A stretch of DNA of 64,000 nucleotides from Anaerolineae bacterium (GTDB lineage Bacteria; Chloroflexota; Anaerolineae; 4572-78; J111). The position numbers were made by a program, and so were the translations under genes. Positions 11,815 through 21,941 of this stretch are shown piece after piece. The notes under the pieces are model-generated. The model was not told the DNA's origin. It saw nothing but the letters and a program-made list of their open reading frames with translations, and did not search any database. The stretch is from positions 1-64,000 of the forward strand of contig JAFGNV010000063.1 in NCBI GenBank assembly GCA_016926805.1, in the 5' to 3' direction. Each line of letters begins with the position of its first letter. Position 1 is the first letter of the stretch.

Positions 11815-11890
11815 GCAACAATCCTCCCACCGTACACTACGCGCAAATATTAACCAGGTTGCAAAGGCTGCGGTTTGATTGACCGGAACT

Positions 11891-13507
11891 TCACTTCTCC
11901 CTGGAGGGCAAGGTCAGCTTGACCCGAGTTCCCTGGTTGGGTACGCTATCAATTTTGAATCTGGCCCCGCCCAGCAAAGAGACCCGTTTTTTCATATTAG
12001 CCAGGCCGTAATGGCCGTGTTTGATTTTGGTTGGTACCACAAAACCAGTTCCATCATCTTCTACTAGTAGAGTGACCAATCCATTATTTCGGGTCAGATT
12101 CAGCCGTATTTTCCGTCCTTTACTATGACGAATTACATTGGCCAGAGCTTCGTGGGCGATATGAAACACATGGCTGGCCTGAGACTCGTTCAGATAGCTA
12201 TTAATATCCAAGTCGATCTCAGACTTAATGGTAAAAGTGGTATTGATCTGAAGTTCTTTAATCAGACCATGCATCCGGGCGTAAAGGCCTTTATCCTTAA
12301 GCGCCTGCGGTCGCAGGTCGAAAATGTAATTCCGCACCTCGGTGATAACTTGGGCCAGACTCTTCAAACTAAGGTCAATTTGCTGCCGGGCCGCATCATT
12401 GGTGGGCGAAATGGCCGCTTTGGCGCTGTCCAGAGAAAGTCCAACGCCATAGATGGACTGGATAATGCCATCGTGCAAATCGCGGGCAAAGCGCTCTTGC
12501 TCTTCCAGAATTGCCAGGCGTTGGGTTTGCTCGTAAAGCCGGGCATTTTCAATGGCAATGGCCGCATGATAGGCTAACATTTCAATAAGTTGCTGATCCG
12601 CCTCGACAAATTCAGAACCATCCTCTTTATCCGCCAGGTAAAGCGCGCCAATCAACGCTCCTTTAGACGAGAAAATAGGAACTCCCAACAAACTCTGCAT
12701 CACCGGGTGATGATTGGGAAAACCAACCGTGTCGGGATGGTGGGCAATATCATTAATGATGACGGACTTGCCTTCGTGCAGGAGCAGACCCAATAAGCCC
12801 CGTCCAATGGGCATAGGCCCAATTTGGGCATGATCTGCCTGATTGATACCGGCGGTGATGAAATGGGAGAAATTTCCCTGGCTATCTCTCACACCCAACG
12901 CCGCAAACCTGGTTCTAACCAACGCCTGAGCCGACTCGGCTATTTTGTGCAAAACCTGCTCCAGCGAAAGCTCAGAGTTAATGGCCCGGGCGGCCTCATT
13001 CAACGCCTTTAACTCGTCGATGAGCCGCTCCCGTTCTTTTTCGGCCTGTTTACGCCGGGTAATGTCACGTAACACAACGGTAAAGATACGCTCGCCATCA
13101 ACTTCCAACTTTGAAATAGAGGCTTCAGCCGGAAAGACGGTACCATCTTTCCGGCGACCGGCAATTTCCTGACGCTCAGCCATCATGCGAACGTTTGCCT
13201 CGGAGTTGGCAAATTCGGTAATGTGCTGCCGGTGAATGGCCACAGACTTATCCGGGAGCAGAATATCCAGAGGTTGACCAATTGCCTCAGCCGGGGTATA
13301 GCCAAAAATATTTTCGGCCCCCTGGTTGTAAATAATGATATTTTGGGCTTCGTTGATGGAAATAATGGCCTCGTTAGCAATGTCAACGATGCTGGCCAGC
13401 TGCACCTGACTTTCACTGGTTGTACTTTGGCCTTGCCCGGTTGGCAAAGGATGAGGTTGCGGTAATTGTTTTTCTAATTCGGTAACCCGTTGGCGCAGTT
13501 TGATCAT
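11891..13507 (-). CDS. PAS-GAF sensor histidine kinase (NarX/HisKA_3 type)
   Basis: PAS, GAF, RFARDLHDGIIQSIYGVGL (H-box), DDGTGF and GHYGLANMKKR ATPase motifs. Confidence 0.92.
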   Translation of the reverse strand: MIKLRQRVTELEKQLPQPHPLPTGQGQSTTSESQVQLASIVDIANEAIISINEAQNIIIYNQGAENIFGYTPAEAIGQPLDILLPDKSVAIHRQHITEFANSEANVRMMAERQEIAGRRKDGTVFPAEASISKLEVDGERIFTVVLRDITRRKQAEKERERLIDELKALNEAARAINSELSLEQVLHKIAESAQALVRTRFAALGVRDSQGNFSHFITAGINQADHAQIGPMPIGRGLLGLLLHEGKSVIINDIAHHPDTVGFPNHHPVMQSLLGVPIFSSKGALIGALYLADKEDGSEFVEADQQLIEMLAYHAAIAIENARLYEQTQRLAILEEQERFARDLHDGIIQSIYGVGLSLDSAKAAISPTNDAARQQIDLSLKSLAQVITEVRNYIFDLRPQALKDKGLYARMHGLIKELQINTTFTIKSEIDLDINSYLNESQASHVFHIAHEALANVIRHSKGRKIRLNLTRNNGLVTLLVEDDGTGFVVPTKIKHGHYGLANMKKRVSLLGGARFKIDSVPNQGTRVKLTLPSREK

Positions 13508-13899
13508 CTCAGTTATAAGTTGCTTCTTTGTTTTCCTGCTATCGTTTATGGCGCCCCCCTTATTAACCGGTAAATCTTTACCGTGCTTCGGACTCAGGAT
13601 TTAAAAACCTCCCCATGCAACAACAAAATAGAAAGGTGTTGTTTTCGATGAAGGGAGTAAATTATTTTCCCAATTCTGAGTATAGCATAATTAGCGACAG
13701 CATCAAGTCGCACCTGATAATTCCATTCATTTCCATTGTCTCATCTGCCGCATGGGTGCACCTCTTGAGCCACCCCATTATCGTTATTTCTTGCACGTAA
13801 GGCTGATGTAGAGTACAATCCCCCGTGAGATGGTCAAGATCAAGATGGTTGGCCATCTGCTAAAAAAGCCTACAATTTTCAGTTTGGGGGAACTGTTTT

Positions 13900-14547
13900 G
13901 TGCGGATTATGGTTGTAGACGACCACGAAGTGGTTCGTCTGGGTTTGAACAACTTGTTATCGCGTCAGCCTGGTTGGGAGGTGGTGGCCGAAGCCGGTAC
14001 GGTGGCCGATGCGATCCAGCTAGCAGATGAATACGAACCTGATGTAGTGGTTATGGACATTCGCCTGAGTGATGGCAGCGGCATTGATGCCTGCTACGAA
14101 ATTGTGAGAGCGCACCCCAATACCAAGGTGATTATGCTGACCTCCTTTGCCGAGGATGAGCTTCTATTTAGTGCGATTTCGGCCGGAGCGGTTGGTTATG
14201 TACTGAAGCAAGTTGGGAATGATGATTTGGTACGAGCAATTGAAACCATTGCCCGGGGTGAGGCGCTACTAGACCCCAGTGTAACGGGACGCGTTTTGGC
14301 CAAATTGCGAGACACCACGCATTCAGAGGCGTTTGCCGGTTTATCAGACCAGGAACTTAAGGTATTATCGCTGATTACCCAGGGGAAAACAAACAAGGAA
14401 ATTGCCGCCCATCTCTATTTGGGTGAAGGTACAGTGCGCAATTATGTTAGCAACATCCTGGGCAAATTGGGATTGTCCAACCGCGCCGAGGCCACCGCTT
14501 ATGCCGTACGGCATAATCTTGATGATTATCTGAAATCTCTAGAGTAG
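13900..14547 (+). CDS. NarL/LuxR-family response regulator (GTG start)
   Basis: MVVDDHEVVRLGL...DVVVMDIRL...GKTNKEIAAHLYLGEGTVRNYVSNIL. Confidence 0.95.
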   Translation: MRIMVVDDHEVVRLGLNNLLSRQPGWEVVAEAGTVADAIQLADEYEPDVVVMDIRLSDGSGIDACYEIVRAHPNTKVIMLTSFAEDELLFSAISAGAVGYVLKQVGNDDLVRAIETIARGEALLDPSVTGRVLAKLRDTTHSEAFAGLSDQELKVLSLITQGKTNKEIAAHLYLGEGTVRNYVSNILGKLGLSNRAEATAYAVRHNLDDYLKSLE

Positions 14548-14588
14548 TGCCGGCAGGCATACTATCTGATCACATGTTTCGGTTGCCC

Positions 14589-14615
14589 ACCGCCCCTTCA
14601 GATAGGGCGGTTTTT
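14589..14615 (+). terminator. Intrinsic terminator
   Basis: ACCGCCCC-ttcagat-AGGGCGGTTTTTG; wider GGTTGCC/GGCAACC pairing surrounds it. Confidence 0.85.
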
Positions 14616-14712
14616 GTTTTTGGCAACCAAATTTCCCCGGAAAAGACAAGATATGACGATTGTCGGCACATAAGATGACATCTGTCACTATGAGTTTAAG
14701 GGATTTCCATTT

Positions 14713-14976
14713 ATGCTTAGGACATACCATTATGGGAGACCCTTGGCCATGGAGTTTAAAGCGCTACATGTGCATGCCCTCACCGAAGAAGTTGCGGCAA
14801 ATTTGGAAGCACTGCTGAGTAGCTTGTCTGGCATCGAGCAGTTTAAAATCACTCCAGAAACACAGGAATTGAATATAACATTTGACGAAAAACGGATAGG
14901 TTTTCAAACCCTGGCCGAAAAAATGGCCAAGGCGGGTTGTCCCTTGCGAGATATTGACGCGGCGCTACTCCTGTAA
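14713..14976 (+). CDS. Small HMA-like (ferredoxin-fold) protein
   Basis: FKALHVHALTEEVAANLEALLSSLSGIEQFKITPETQELNITFDEKRIG; likely start at internal ATG 14749. Confidence 0.5.
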   Translation: MLRTYHYGRPLAMEFKALHVHALTEEVAANLEALLSSLSGIEQFKITPETQELNITFDEKRIGFQTLAEKMAKAGCPLRDIDAALLL

Positions 14977-15004
14977 ACCTTGACCAGTTTCCTGAGACGA
15001 TAGT

Positions 15005-15036
15005 AAAAAGCAGTCAACCGGGTTGACTGCTTTTTT
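15005..15036. terminator. Intrinsic terminator
   Basis: AAAAGCAGTCAACC-gg-GGTTGACTGCTTTTTT. Confidence 0.9.
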
Positions 15037-15075
15037 ATTAAAGGGTTTTGATAGCAAGTACTGCTATGCCTGCTG

Positions 15076-15207
15076 CTAACGAAATTCAATCTTTTCTTTC
15101 TCATTCAGATTGACTCGGCTAGGGGTTTTCACCACCCCTCGGTGTAACTGGGCATAGCCAAATATTATGAATAAAATCACTAATAACACCAGAAAAAAGA
15201 AATCCAT
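15076..15207 (-). CDS. Small membrane protein (43 aa), not in ORF track
   Basis: MDFFFLVLLVILFIIFGYAQLHRGVVKTPSRVNLNEKEKIEFR preceded on minus strand by AGAGGAGG. Confidence 0.6.
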   Translation of the reverse strand: MDFFFLVLLVILFIIFGYAQLHRGVVKTPSRVNLNEKEKIEFR

Positions 15208-15433
15208 CGGTTGTCGTATCCTCCTCTGATTTGGTATTCAAAAACTTCTTGGTGTCACTACTGGACTGGTCAGTTTGAAATTGAAAGGATCCTTGCCAAA
15301 ACCTGATAAACAAATTCGCATTATACTCGCTTAAGGGATAATAGACAATTTCTGTCTTCCTGGCGGGTGCGTTAAGAATTTTGGGTAGGAGGCAGGTCTG
15401 AGACCTGCTTCTACTCTGTTGGCCGTATGACGG

Positions 15434-17320
15434 TTACGATCCTATTTTACCCTTGCCATCAGATGGTTTTTGGGGCAAAACCCCTTCTAACGAGGTTGAG
15501 GTAACACCAACCTCAAAATCCGGCAGGTCTGTTTGACGAGGAATGAGCAATTCAATCCTTGTTCCCTGATTAGGGGCAGATTGCACCACAATATTACCAC
15601 CAAAAAGTCTGGCCCGTTCTTGCAGACCCATCATGCCAAAATTGCCGTTACTCGCAAAATCGGTGAGCGCTTCTGGGACTTCAAAACCCTGCCCATTGTC
15701 CTGCACCACCAGTCTCACCTGTCGCCGGTCAAATTCGGCCAGCACATCAACCTGGGTAGCGTAGGCATGTTTTCTGACATTGTTCAAGGCCTCCTGCAAA
15801 ATACGATAGATCGCCACTTCCATATCGGCGGGCAATCCTTCGGCCTCGCCCTCTACGTTAAGATTTACTTCAATGCCTTCACTCTGGGCCAGTTGATTGA
15901 CCAGGTATTGTATGGCCGCGATCAGTCCTAGGTCTTCCAGAGTCAGTGGTCGCAAATCGCGGCTAAATTGGCGCACGCTGGCGATGGCGCCGGTCACCAT
16001 GGTTCTTACCTCACTCAACCGCATCCGGCCTTCTTCTGGGTCTTCCAATGTCTCCTTGATCAACTCAAGGCGCTGGCCCATCGCAATTAGTGATTGCACG
16101 GTGTCATCGTGTAATTCCCGGGCAATACGTTTGCGCTCTTCCTCCTGGGTTTTGGTAATGTCAGCTACATACTGCCGCACCCCGGCCCGATACTTACGAA
16201 TCTGCTGCACCATATCATTAAATGCCATACCCAGCTCTCTGATTTCTTTAATGCGACTCAATTCGACCTGGGCATCATAATCACCTGCAGCTACCTGTTG
16301 CGTTTGAACCGCCAAACTTTGAATGGGATCGGTCACCCGGCGGACTCCCACCGAAACGATAAAAGCAACCATAATCAAACCTAAAATAGCCACAATCGCC
16401 ACTGGTCTGAAGGCAATCTGGGCCGGTTCGATCACCTGGCTCCAGGGTTCACCAATAACCAGACCCCAGCCACTCACCGGCACAATGGCATACCCTTCAA
16501 CGCGAGTTTCGCCAGTTTCCTGACTGGTCAGCGCTCCTTCCGGGTCACCCCCTTGCAGTAGTTTAATCGCCTGACGGTCGCTGAAATCTGAGCCAATCAA
16601 ATAATCAATAGGATGATAAATCACTTGCCCGCTGTGATCTACCAGGTAAGCATCCCCCTGATCACCTACCTGTAGCTTTTGGATCTCCCGTCCCAGGCTC
16701 TGAAAACCAACATAAAACCGCCCGGCAATGATCCCGGCAAATTCACCGTCAAAATTGATAATAGGTACCGCCAAAACGATGACGGGCTGGCCAGTTGCCG
16801 GTTCATTGATAACATTAGAAAAAACAAACGTGCGTAAAGCCCTGGCTTGTTGGAAGTAAGGCTCCTGAGAAAAATTCTGCCCAACCAGATCAGGACGGCG
16901 GGGTTTGGTTATACTCACCACGCCGTTAGCATCAAGAATAATGACACCGCCATCCCAGTTGGTGAAATCAATTAATAAATCACTACCGCGCTCCAAAGTA
17001 GCCTCCTGGAGGGTAGGTTCGCCTGATCTCATTTCCGGCTGCCGGGCCAATACGGTCAACCCACGAATCAGGTCCTCCATCCGTCCGGATAGACGACTTG
17101 CTCCCACCACCACCAATTCCTGGTCCCGGCTTTCGGCCAGTGATTGAGACACTTGCCGGTAGGCCAAAAAGCCAACCCCACTGGTTAGAATAATCATGAG
17201 CAACAGCAGCAGTAGAATCAAAGCCAGAGCTTGGGCCCGTAATTGGGTCAACCAGCTAAAAATTCTGGCAAAAAAACGATTTGCTCTGGTAATTAAAGAA
17301 ACTCGGGATGATTGGGTCAT
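15434..17320 (-). CDS. Cache-HAMP sensor histidine kinase (HisKA_3 type)
   Basis: Two TM segments, Cache-like region, HAMP, RKRIARELHDDTVQSLIAMGQ, DNGQGF. Confidence 0.93.
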   Translation of the reverse strand: MTQSSRVSLITRANRFFARIFSWLTQLRAQALALILLLLLLMIILTSGVGFLAYRQVSQSLAESRDQELVVVGASRLSGRMEDLIRGLTVLARQPEMRSGEPTLQEATLERGSDLLIDFTNWDGGVIILDANGVVSITKPRRPDLVGQNFSQEPYFQQARALRTFVFSNVINEPATGQPVIVLAVPIINFDGEFAGIIAGRFYVGFQSLGREIQKLQVGDQGDAYLVDHSGQVIYHPIDYLIGSDFSDRQAIKLLQGGDPEGALTSQETGETRVEGYAIVPVSGWGLVIGEPWSQVIEPAQIAFRPVAIVAILGLIMVAFIVSVGVRRVTDPIQSLAVQTQQVAAGDYDAQVELSRIKEIRELGMAFNDMVQQIRKYRAGVRQYVADITKTQEEERKRIARELHDDTVQSLIAMGQRLELIKETLEDPEEGRMRLSEVRTMVTGAIASVRQFSRDLRPLTLEDLGLIAAIQYLVNQLAQSEGIEVNLNVEGEAEGLPADMEVAIYRILQEALNNVRKHAYATQVDVLAEFDRRQVRLVVQDNGQGFEVPEALTDFASNGNFGMMGLQERARLFGGNIVVQSAPNQGTRIELLIPRQTDLPDFEVGVTSTSLEGVLPQKPSDGKGKIGS

Positions 17321-18681
17321 GGCGTTACTTCGGTTACAGTTGACTGACTACGCTGCTGGGCCTCTTCCAGCGCCTGGCGCGGCGAAGCCCGATCATAAAA
17401 CGATAGCTTTACCGCATCCCAGAATGCCTCTTCGGCTTTGGGGAAAAGGTCCAAACGATAAGGACGAGCCGCATCAAGCTGTTTAAAAAAGGGGGTCAGG
17501 GAGAGATTTTCGGTGAATTCAGGTGATGTTTGCAGCCAAACCCGGGCCGGATAATGCCCCACGCGCCGGGCCATCGGAATACTGTATCTATCGCTGGAAG
17601 CCCATTTTATAAACTCAAAAGCTACATCCTGGTCTATAGAACCGCGCGGGATAAAAAACCCACTGCTCCCAAAAACCGAGGCTGCACTTTCACCGGCCGG
17701 CGTTTTGGGCAACTCAGCCACGCCAAGCGGAAAGTCGGGGTTGGTTGATTGGATAAGATGAATATCGTGTGGTTCCCCAAAGAACATGGAAATCTTGCCG
17801 TCAAGGAAGCCCTGCCTGACCTCTTCATAATCACGGGGACGGCTACTGGGGCGTGGGGCATATCCGTCTTTAACCAGGTTAATCAAAAAATTAAGAACAT
17901 CAATATTTGTTTCCGTGGCCAGAGCGGGTTTATATTCTCCCTCAGGGTCAAGCTCGACTACATCACCACCAGCCGCAGAGACCCAGGCGTAAACATACCA
18001 GGGGTCGGTAGTCAGGCCGATTCCGTAACGCCCTTCATCTGGCCTGGATAAAACGACAGCCGCATTTTGCAGGTCAAATAAGTTATAACCCGCTTCAGGA
18101 TAAGGCAGGTTTGCTTCATCAAAGTGGTTCCGGTTGTAAAGCAGAACCACCGTATAAACATCAATGGGCACCCCATAACGGATGCCCTGCCAGGTCACTT
18201 CATCCAACGCTGACGGCAAAAATTGCGATGTTGTTTCGGAGTCTGCCTCCTCCCATTCCAACCATCGTCGCTCCATCGGTTCAGCCAGGCCCAATGCCGC
18301 CGCCGTATAGACGTGTCCCTGAACGACGTTGGGCGGGAATTCATCTTTGGAGACATGCTCCATTCGTTGGAGAATACCCTCGCGCACAAATGAGTAAACC
18401 TCAACATCCACATGGGGATAAGCCTGTTCGAAATCTGCGGCCATCTCCTCAAAAAAGGTGTTGTCGCGGGTAAAGTCCAGATCAACCCATACTTCCAGGG
18501 AGATGGGGTCGGCAGAAATATCAGGGTTCACCGGCGGCAGGTCATCAGCAATAACCTGATTGGTTTCATCGGCTGCCGGAGTTGGAGGTGAAGACGCCAG
18601 CACACTGCAACTTACCAGCACCAAACCCAGCAGAATGAGAGGGATATGCTTTAACATCATTATCGGTCTGTGGTAATCCAA
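17317..18681 (-). CDS. Extracellular solute-binding protein (ABC sugar-type lipoprotein)
   Basis: Lipobox-like LVLVSCS; FEMAADFEQAYPHVDVEVYSF, FLDGKISMFFGEPHDI; ATGA overlap with kinase. Confidence 0.9.
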   Translation of the reverse strand: MDYHRPIMMLKHIPLILLGLVLVSCSVLASSPPTPAADETNQVIADDLPPVNPDISADPISLEVWVDLDFTRDNTFFEEMAADFEQAYPHVDVEVYSFVREGILQRMEHVSKDEFPPNVVQGHVYTAAALGLAEPMERRWLEWEEADSETTSQFLPSALDEVTWQGIRYGVPIDVYTVVLLYNRNHFDEANLPYPEAGYNLFDLQNAAVVLSRPDEGRYGIGLTTDPWYVYAWVSAAGGDVVELDPEGEYKPALATETNIDVLNFLINLVKDGYAPRPSSRPRDYEEVRQGFLDGKISMFFGEPHDIHLIQSTNPDFPLGVAELPKTPAGESAASVFGSSGFFIPRGSIDQDVAFEFIKWASSDRYSIPMARRVGHYPARVWLQTSPEFTENLSLTPFFKQLDAARPYRLDLFPKAEEAFWDAVKLSFYDRASPRQALEEAQQRSQSTVTEVTP

Positions 18682-19355
18682 CCATTACGGACCGCACACA
18701 TCACCGCCTCGGTTCGGGAGTTGACTCCCAATTTAGAGAAAATATTGGATAAATGCGCCTGCACCGTGCGATCACTAATGAATAACTCTTTGCCAATTCG
18801 TTTATTGCTGAGTCCCCGGCCTACCAAACGAAGAATACCCAATTCTCGTTCGGTTAAACCACTGTACTGATCCTGGCTGTGAGGCAAAACATCATGCACA
18901 GTTTTACCGCCAGTAAATTGAGCCACCACCTTACCGGCCACTGTGGGGGCCAGGGCAGACTGCCCGGCGTGCACGGTACGAATAGCCTTGACCAATTCAT
19001 CAATTTCTGCCGTCTTCAGCAAATACCCATTGGCTCCCGCTTGCAGCAGGGCAAACACATATTCATCATCATCGTGTGCGGTGAGCACCAACACCCGTAC
19101 TTCTGGATACTCGGCCTTAATGCGACGGGTGGCTTCAACGCCCGAAATTTTGGGCATGCGGACATCCATCACCACCACATCGGGCTGGAGTTCCTGAGTC
19201 AGGCGCACGGCCTCTTCTCCATCAACGGCTTCGCCCACAATGTGCAGGTCGGGTTGTCGTTCCAATAGCTCCCGGGTACCGGCTCTTACCACGGCATGAT
19301 CGTCAGCCAGGAGCAACCTAATCCGCTCGGTCGACTCTGGTGATATTTCACTCAT
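18660..19355 (-). CDS. NarL/LuxR-family response regulator
   Basis: RLLLADDHAVVRAG...DVVVMDVRMP...LTERELGILRLVGRGLSNKRIGKELFISDRTVQAHLSNIFSKLG. Confidence 0.95.
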   Translation of the reverse strand: MSEISPESTERIRLLLADDHAVVRAGTRELLERQPDLHIVGEAVDGEEAVRLTQELQPDVVVMDVRMPKISGVEATRRIKAEYPEVRVLVLTAHDDDEYVFALLQAGANGYLLKTAEIDELVKAIRTVHAGQSALAPTVAGKVVAQFTGGKTVHDVLPHSQDQYSGLTERELGILRLVGRGLSNKRIGKELFISDRTVQAHLSNIFSKLGVNSRTEAVMCAVRNGWITTDR

Positions 19356-19515
19356 TGGCTCTTTCCTTAAATTTTTTCTCTTCCAAAACCCAATTATACC
19401 ATTTTTCGGAGAGGGTGACCAAAGTTGGGGTATGGAAAAAATAGTTAACTTTATTTTTAGCTTGGCAGGATAAAGTATCTATTGTATCATATATATCTAT
19501 TGAGAAATCCCTCCT

Positions 19516-20796
19516 ATGAGAGTGAAAACCAAAAGTATGAACAATCGGCCAGACAAACCCAAACTACGCGATGTCAATGTCCAACAAATCACCTACCAGG
19601 GCAAACCTGTATTCTTGCTGCAAGATAGCCTGAAACTCACCGAGGCGGCTATTCTACTCCCTCAACCTTTAGGTCCATTAGCGCTGCTGTGTGATGGCCA
19701 GCATACCGTGTCGGAAATAAGGGCGGCGTTAGAAGTACGGTTTGGCCTGCGACTGCCGCAAAATGTCCTGGAAGACTTACTTCAGCAGTTTGATAAGGCC
19801 CTGTTGCTGGAAAGTGAAACTTTTTCCCGGGCCAAACAACAAGCTATCGAAAAGTATCGGACGACTCCCTTCCGACCACCGGCTTTGGCCGGCCCCTCCT
19901 ACCCTGCCGACCCCGATATACTGCGTCAGATGTTACGCGAGTATCTGGATCAGGCCAATGGGGTGCCTCTATCGCCTTCCAACAGCCAGGGCATTATCAG
20001 CCCCCATATTGACTACGATCGCGGTGGACTGACCTATGCCCAAGTTTGGGCCAGCGCGGCTGAGGCAGTGCGGCAGGCAGAATTGGTCATTATTTTTGGC
20101 ACCGACCATAACGGTGGCCTGGGCACCATCACCCTGACCACCCAGAATTATGCCACGCCCCTGGGCGTGATGCCCACCGACAAGGATTTGGTCAATCGCC
20201 TGGCCGGAGTACTGGGGCCGGAAAATGCCTTTGCCGATGAGTTACATCACCGGGGTGAGCATTCCATCGAGTTGGCCCTGGTCTGGCTACAATACCTGCG
20301 TAATGGTGAACCTTGCCCCATCCTGCCAGTTCTCTGCGGCAGCTTTCACCATTTTATGACCAGCCAAGCCAGGATTGAAGACGAGGGCAAATTCAAAGTT
20401 TTCACCGATACCCTGCGCGAAGAAATAACCAGGCGACGCACGGTGATTGTGGCTGCCGGTGACCTGGCGCATCTGGGCCCGGCCTTTGATGGCTTCCCCC
20501 TCGATGCTGTCTCCCAGGCCCGGATGAAAGTTGACGACGCCGCTTTGATGGAGGTAATTTGCCAGGGCAATGCCGGGGCATTTTTGGATTTCATGAAAAC
20601 CGAGCAATATAAACGTAATGTATGTGGCCTGTCTTCCTTCTACTTTATGTTAGATATTCTTGGCCCAAGCCAGGGACAAACCATCGCTTACGACCGTTGT
20701 CCGGCTGACCCTTACCATACCTCTTTTGTATCGATCTGTGGCATTGTTCTGCAACCATCCGCAGACAGAAAATCGGAAGCCGTAACCAGGGAGTGA
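19516..20796 (+). CDS. amrB: AmmeMemoRadiSam system protein B (MEMO1-like) with N-terminal extra domain
   Basis: GPSYPADPDILRQML, ISPHIDYDRGGLTYAQVWA, FGTDHNGG, HSIELALVWLQYL. Confidence 0.85.
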   Translation: MRVKTKSMNNRPDKPKLRDVNVQQITYQGKPVFLLQDSLKLTEAAILLPQPLGPLALLCDGQHTVSEIRAALEVRFGLRLPQNVLEDLLQQFDKALLLESETFSRAKQQAIEKYRTTPFRPPALAGPSYPADPDILRQMLREYLDQANGVPLSPSNSQGIISPHIDYDRGGLTYAQVWASAAEAVRQAELVIIFGTDHNGGLGTITLTTQNYATPLGVMPTDKDLVNRLAGVLGPENAFADELHHRGEHSIELALVWLQYLRNGEPCPILPVLCGSFHHFMTSQARIEDEGKFKVFTDTLREEITRRRTVIVAAGDLAHLGPAFDGFPLDAVSQARMKVDDAALMEVICQGNAGAFLDFMKTEQYKRNVCGLSSFYFMLDILGPSQGQTIAYDRCPADPYHTSFVSICGIVLQPSADRKSEAVTRE

Positions 20797-20806
20797 GTTC
20801 CTCTCT

Positions 20807-21385
20807 ATGGCTGAACGAACTCTCATCTTTTGCAAACCCTACCAGGTGCTGAGTTGTTTTACCGACCCCGACGGGCGCGCCACGGTGGGTGATTATGTAG
20901 ACGTGCCCCACGTTTACGCCGCCGGGCGGCTGGATTACGACAGTGAGGGGTTGCTGTTGCTCACCTCAAACGGGAAGTTAGCTCATCGTATCACTCATCC
21001 CCGCCACAAATTGAACAAAGTATACCTGGTTCAAGTTGAAAACATCCCTACCGAACCCGCCTTGCGCCAACTTCGACAGGGAATTTTGGTTAAAGGCACT
21101 TCGACGCGTCCGGCCAGCGTTGAATTACTTGCCGCAGCCCCAGACCTCTTTCCCCGTTCCAGGCCTATTCGCTATCGCCAAAACATTCCCACCGCCTGGC
21201 TCGAGATCACTCTCCGCGAGGGCCGCAAGCGGCAAATCCGCCGGATGACCGCCGCCGTGGGCCATCCAACCCTCCGCCTGGTGCGGGTTGCCATTGGCCC
21301 CATTACTCTGGGCAGCCTTCTCCCCGGCCAGTGGCGAGACCTGACCGATGACGAATTGAAAGTTTTGTGGCAGAACTTGCGCTAA
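20807..21385 (+). CDS. Ribosomal large-subunit pseudouridine synthase (RluE/RsuA family)
   Basis: FCKPYQVLSCFTDPDGR, YAAGRLDYDSEGLLLLTSNGKL, EGRKRQIRRMTAAVGHPTLRLVR. Confidence 0.92.
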   Translation: MAERTLIFCKPYQVLSCFTDPDGRATVGDYVDVPHVYAAGRLDYDSEGLLLLTSNGKLAHRITHPRHKLNKVYLVQVENIPTEPALRQLRQGILVKGTSTRPASVELLAAAPDLFPRSRPIRYRQNIPTAWLEITLREGRKRQIRRMTAAVGHPTLRLVRVAIGPITLGSLLPGQWRDLTDDELKVLWQNLR

Positions 21386-21640
21386 AACGCTTTCCCCCCA
21401 ATTTTTGGTTAGTTCTCCCCCCCCAATTTTGAGACTCAAACTCCCCTTTTTCTTTGGCTTACCTAAAGGCTCAATTCGTGTTACCTTAAAATTATCAGGA
21501 ACTTTTGGGCAAGAATACGCGGCACTTATGGATTGGTTTTCTAAACTTGCTACTCTCTGGATCAGTATCAGCGTTTTAATTGCTTTCCTGACCTTACTTG
21601 AATTGCTATTACGATAAACCGCTATCCGACAGGAGGCGCA

Positions 21641-21793
21641 ATGATGGTCTGGTGGTTGAAGTTTGTAGTGCTCTGGCTCTGTCTCGACGTGGTGATTTTG
21701 TCCACCGTCTGGTATGCAATCAATGAAATCAGACCGCGCTATCCAAACTGGTGGAAACGTGTCATTGTGGATGACGACCCCAACCGATATTAA
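21641..21793 (+). CDS. Small membrane protein (50 aa), not in ORF track
   Basis: MMVWWLKFVVLWLCLDVVILSTVWYAINEIRPRYPNWWKRVIVDDDPNRY after GACAGGAGGCGCA. Confidence 0.65.
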   Translation: MMVWWLKFVVLWLCLDVVILSTVWYAINEIRPRYPNWWKRVIVDDDPNRY

Positions 21794-21941
21794 TGTCCCC
21801 CAGCAGTCAACGTAGGCAAGCTGCGCTCCCTAATTTTTAACTATTTTATCCCCCCAAACTATTGGCTTTCAATTCCCTCCACTTCAGGGCTAGCACCAAC
21901 CCCATATTGCCGTTATTATAAAGACAGTAATAAGGGCTGGG

